The translations under genes and the position numbers were made by a program. The notes beneath the pieces are model-generated. The model was not told the DNA's origin and made no database searches. It worked only from the letters and a program-made list of their open reading frames with translations. 49,355 bases of DNA from Phytopseudomonas flavescens (GTDB lineage Bacteria > Pseudomonadota > Gammaproteobacteria > Pseudomonadales > Pseudomonadaceae): contig NZ_FNDG01000032.1 of NCBI RefSeq assembly GCF_900100535.1, positions 1-49,355 on the forward strand, given 5' to 3'. Of this stretch, positions 49,105 through 49,355 are shown piece after piece (the stretch's first letter is position 1; every line of letters begins with the position of its first letter).

Positions 49105-49149
49105 TTTACCAATCGTGAATATCTGCCCGCCAGACGGCGGGGTTAGAGT
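49105..49149 (+). promoter_or_regulatory. LysR-type site and promoter before dctQ
   Basis: TTTACCAATCGTGAAT at 49105-49120 shares the CAATC core and T-N11-A pattern with the sites before dctP copy 2. TAGAGT at 49144-49149 would be the -10. dctQ starts 46 bp further on. Confidence 0.55.
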
Positions 49150-49194
49150 CGGCTTGGCAAAACAATTACAACAACTCTCTCTGGGAGACCGCTG

Positions 49195-49355
49195 ATGAAT
49201 GCGTTGCAGCGCCTATGGAATCGCCTCGAGGAAGCCGCCGTGGCGTTTCTTCTCGCGGCGATGACCCTGGTCACCTTCTCGTACGTGGTGTTCAACAACC
49301 TCTACGGCGTTTTCTATGCCCTTGGCGATGCGCTGCCGTTCGCAGGCGATGCGCT
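49195..49355 (+). CDS. dctQ: TRAP transporter small permease DctQ (cut by window end)
   Basis: The first 53 residues of a TRAP small membrane subunit: MNALQRLWNRLEEAAVAFLL, then a first hydrophobic helix AAMTLVTFSYVVFNN and the typical YVVFNNLYGVFYAL segment. DctQ pairs with the large DctM permease (or a fused form), and binds the substrate-loaded DctP. The gene runs past the window, so DctM and the terminator cannot be seen. CTGGGAGACC precedes the ATG. It is the only TRAP permease gene start in the window and may serve both binding proteins. Confidence 0.85.
   Translation, partial: MNALQRLWNRLEEAAVAFLLAAMTLVTFSYVVFNNLYGVFYALGDALPFAGDA

Noticed and set aside
1..49355. CRISPR arrays, rRNA genes or prophage modules
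   Set aside because: No regularly spaced short repeats, no rRNA sequence, and no phage structural or lysis genes were found.

Overview
The window reads as a chromosomal segment of a high-GC gammaproteobacterium, almost certainly a Pseudomonas (I would guess the mendocina/oleovorans/alcaligenes side of the genus). The evidence is gene content: a class Ia nrdAB pair with NrdR boxes, the EarP/EF-P(Arg32) rhamnosylation pair, phhR-phhAB, cobF, a GgpPS-type osmolyte enzyme, and Pseudomonas-style REP palindromes. Most genes are housekeeping or central-metabolism genes. Foreign-looking DNA is limited to the left edge (IS110 fragment plus an AT-rich unknown gene) and a small scar beside tRNA-Ser.

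Layout. 1-1550: IS110 transposase tail, an AT-rich unknown gene and a strong terminator. 1609-6400: nrdB and nrdA with a long leader, two NrdR-like boxes 31 bp apart and a perfect DnaA box. 6627-12707: HAD acid phosphatase lipoprotein, TonB-dependent siderophore receptor, CorA, PlsC-type acyltransferase and a crotonase-fold protein. 13040-14520: tRNA-Ser(GGA), a broken yoeB-type toxin, an unknown gene, a duplicated tRNA 3' end and a MITE-like element. 14720-22000: YcaD-like MFS transporter, earP-efp, smrA, an isochorismatase-fold protein, prmB and cobF. 22038-25691: GgpPS (glucosylglycerol-phosphate synthase/phosphatase fusion) and a second YcaD-like MFS transporter. 25883-28893: phhA-phhB divergent from phhR. 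28939-30646: a three-lipoprotein operon (CsgG-like, DUF4810, DUF799).

30870-49355 is the most interesting part. It starts with a cluster whose gene order matches, from memory, the P. aeruginosa itaconate-catabolism locus PA0877-PA0884: LysR, itaconyl-CoA hydratase-like, acyl-CoA dehydrogenase, MmgE/PrpD, CaiB-type CoA-transferase, CitE-type lyase, TRAP binding protein. A MarR-regulated tripartite efflux operon (NodT/EmrA/EmrB type) follows. Then comes a second, paralogous set: HMG-CoA-lyase-like enzyme, CaiB-type CoA-transferase, LysR, a close DctP paralogue, a VOC protein and the start of the TRAP small permease, cut by the window end. The first set has no TRAP permease beside it, so the two binding proteins may share the permease at the right edge. 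Both sets fit one logic: import a dicarboxylate, activate it with CoA, cleave it with a lyase, all under a LysR regulator.

Several small repeat families fill intergenic gaps: GTAGGGTGGA...TCCACCCTAC hairpins (nine copies or part copies), REP palindromes (three), and two different MITE-like elements with terminal inverted repeats. One of the latter supplies the last codons and stop of the second LysR gene. No CRISPR array, rRNA or prophage is visible.
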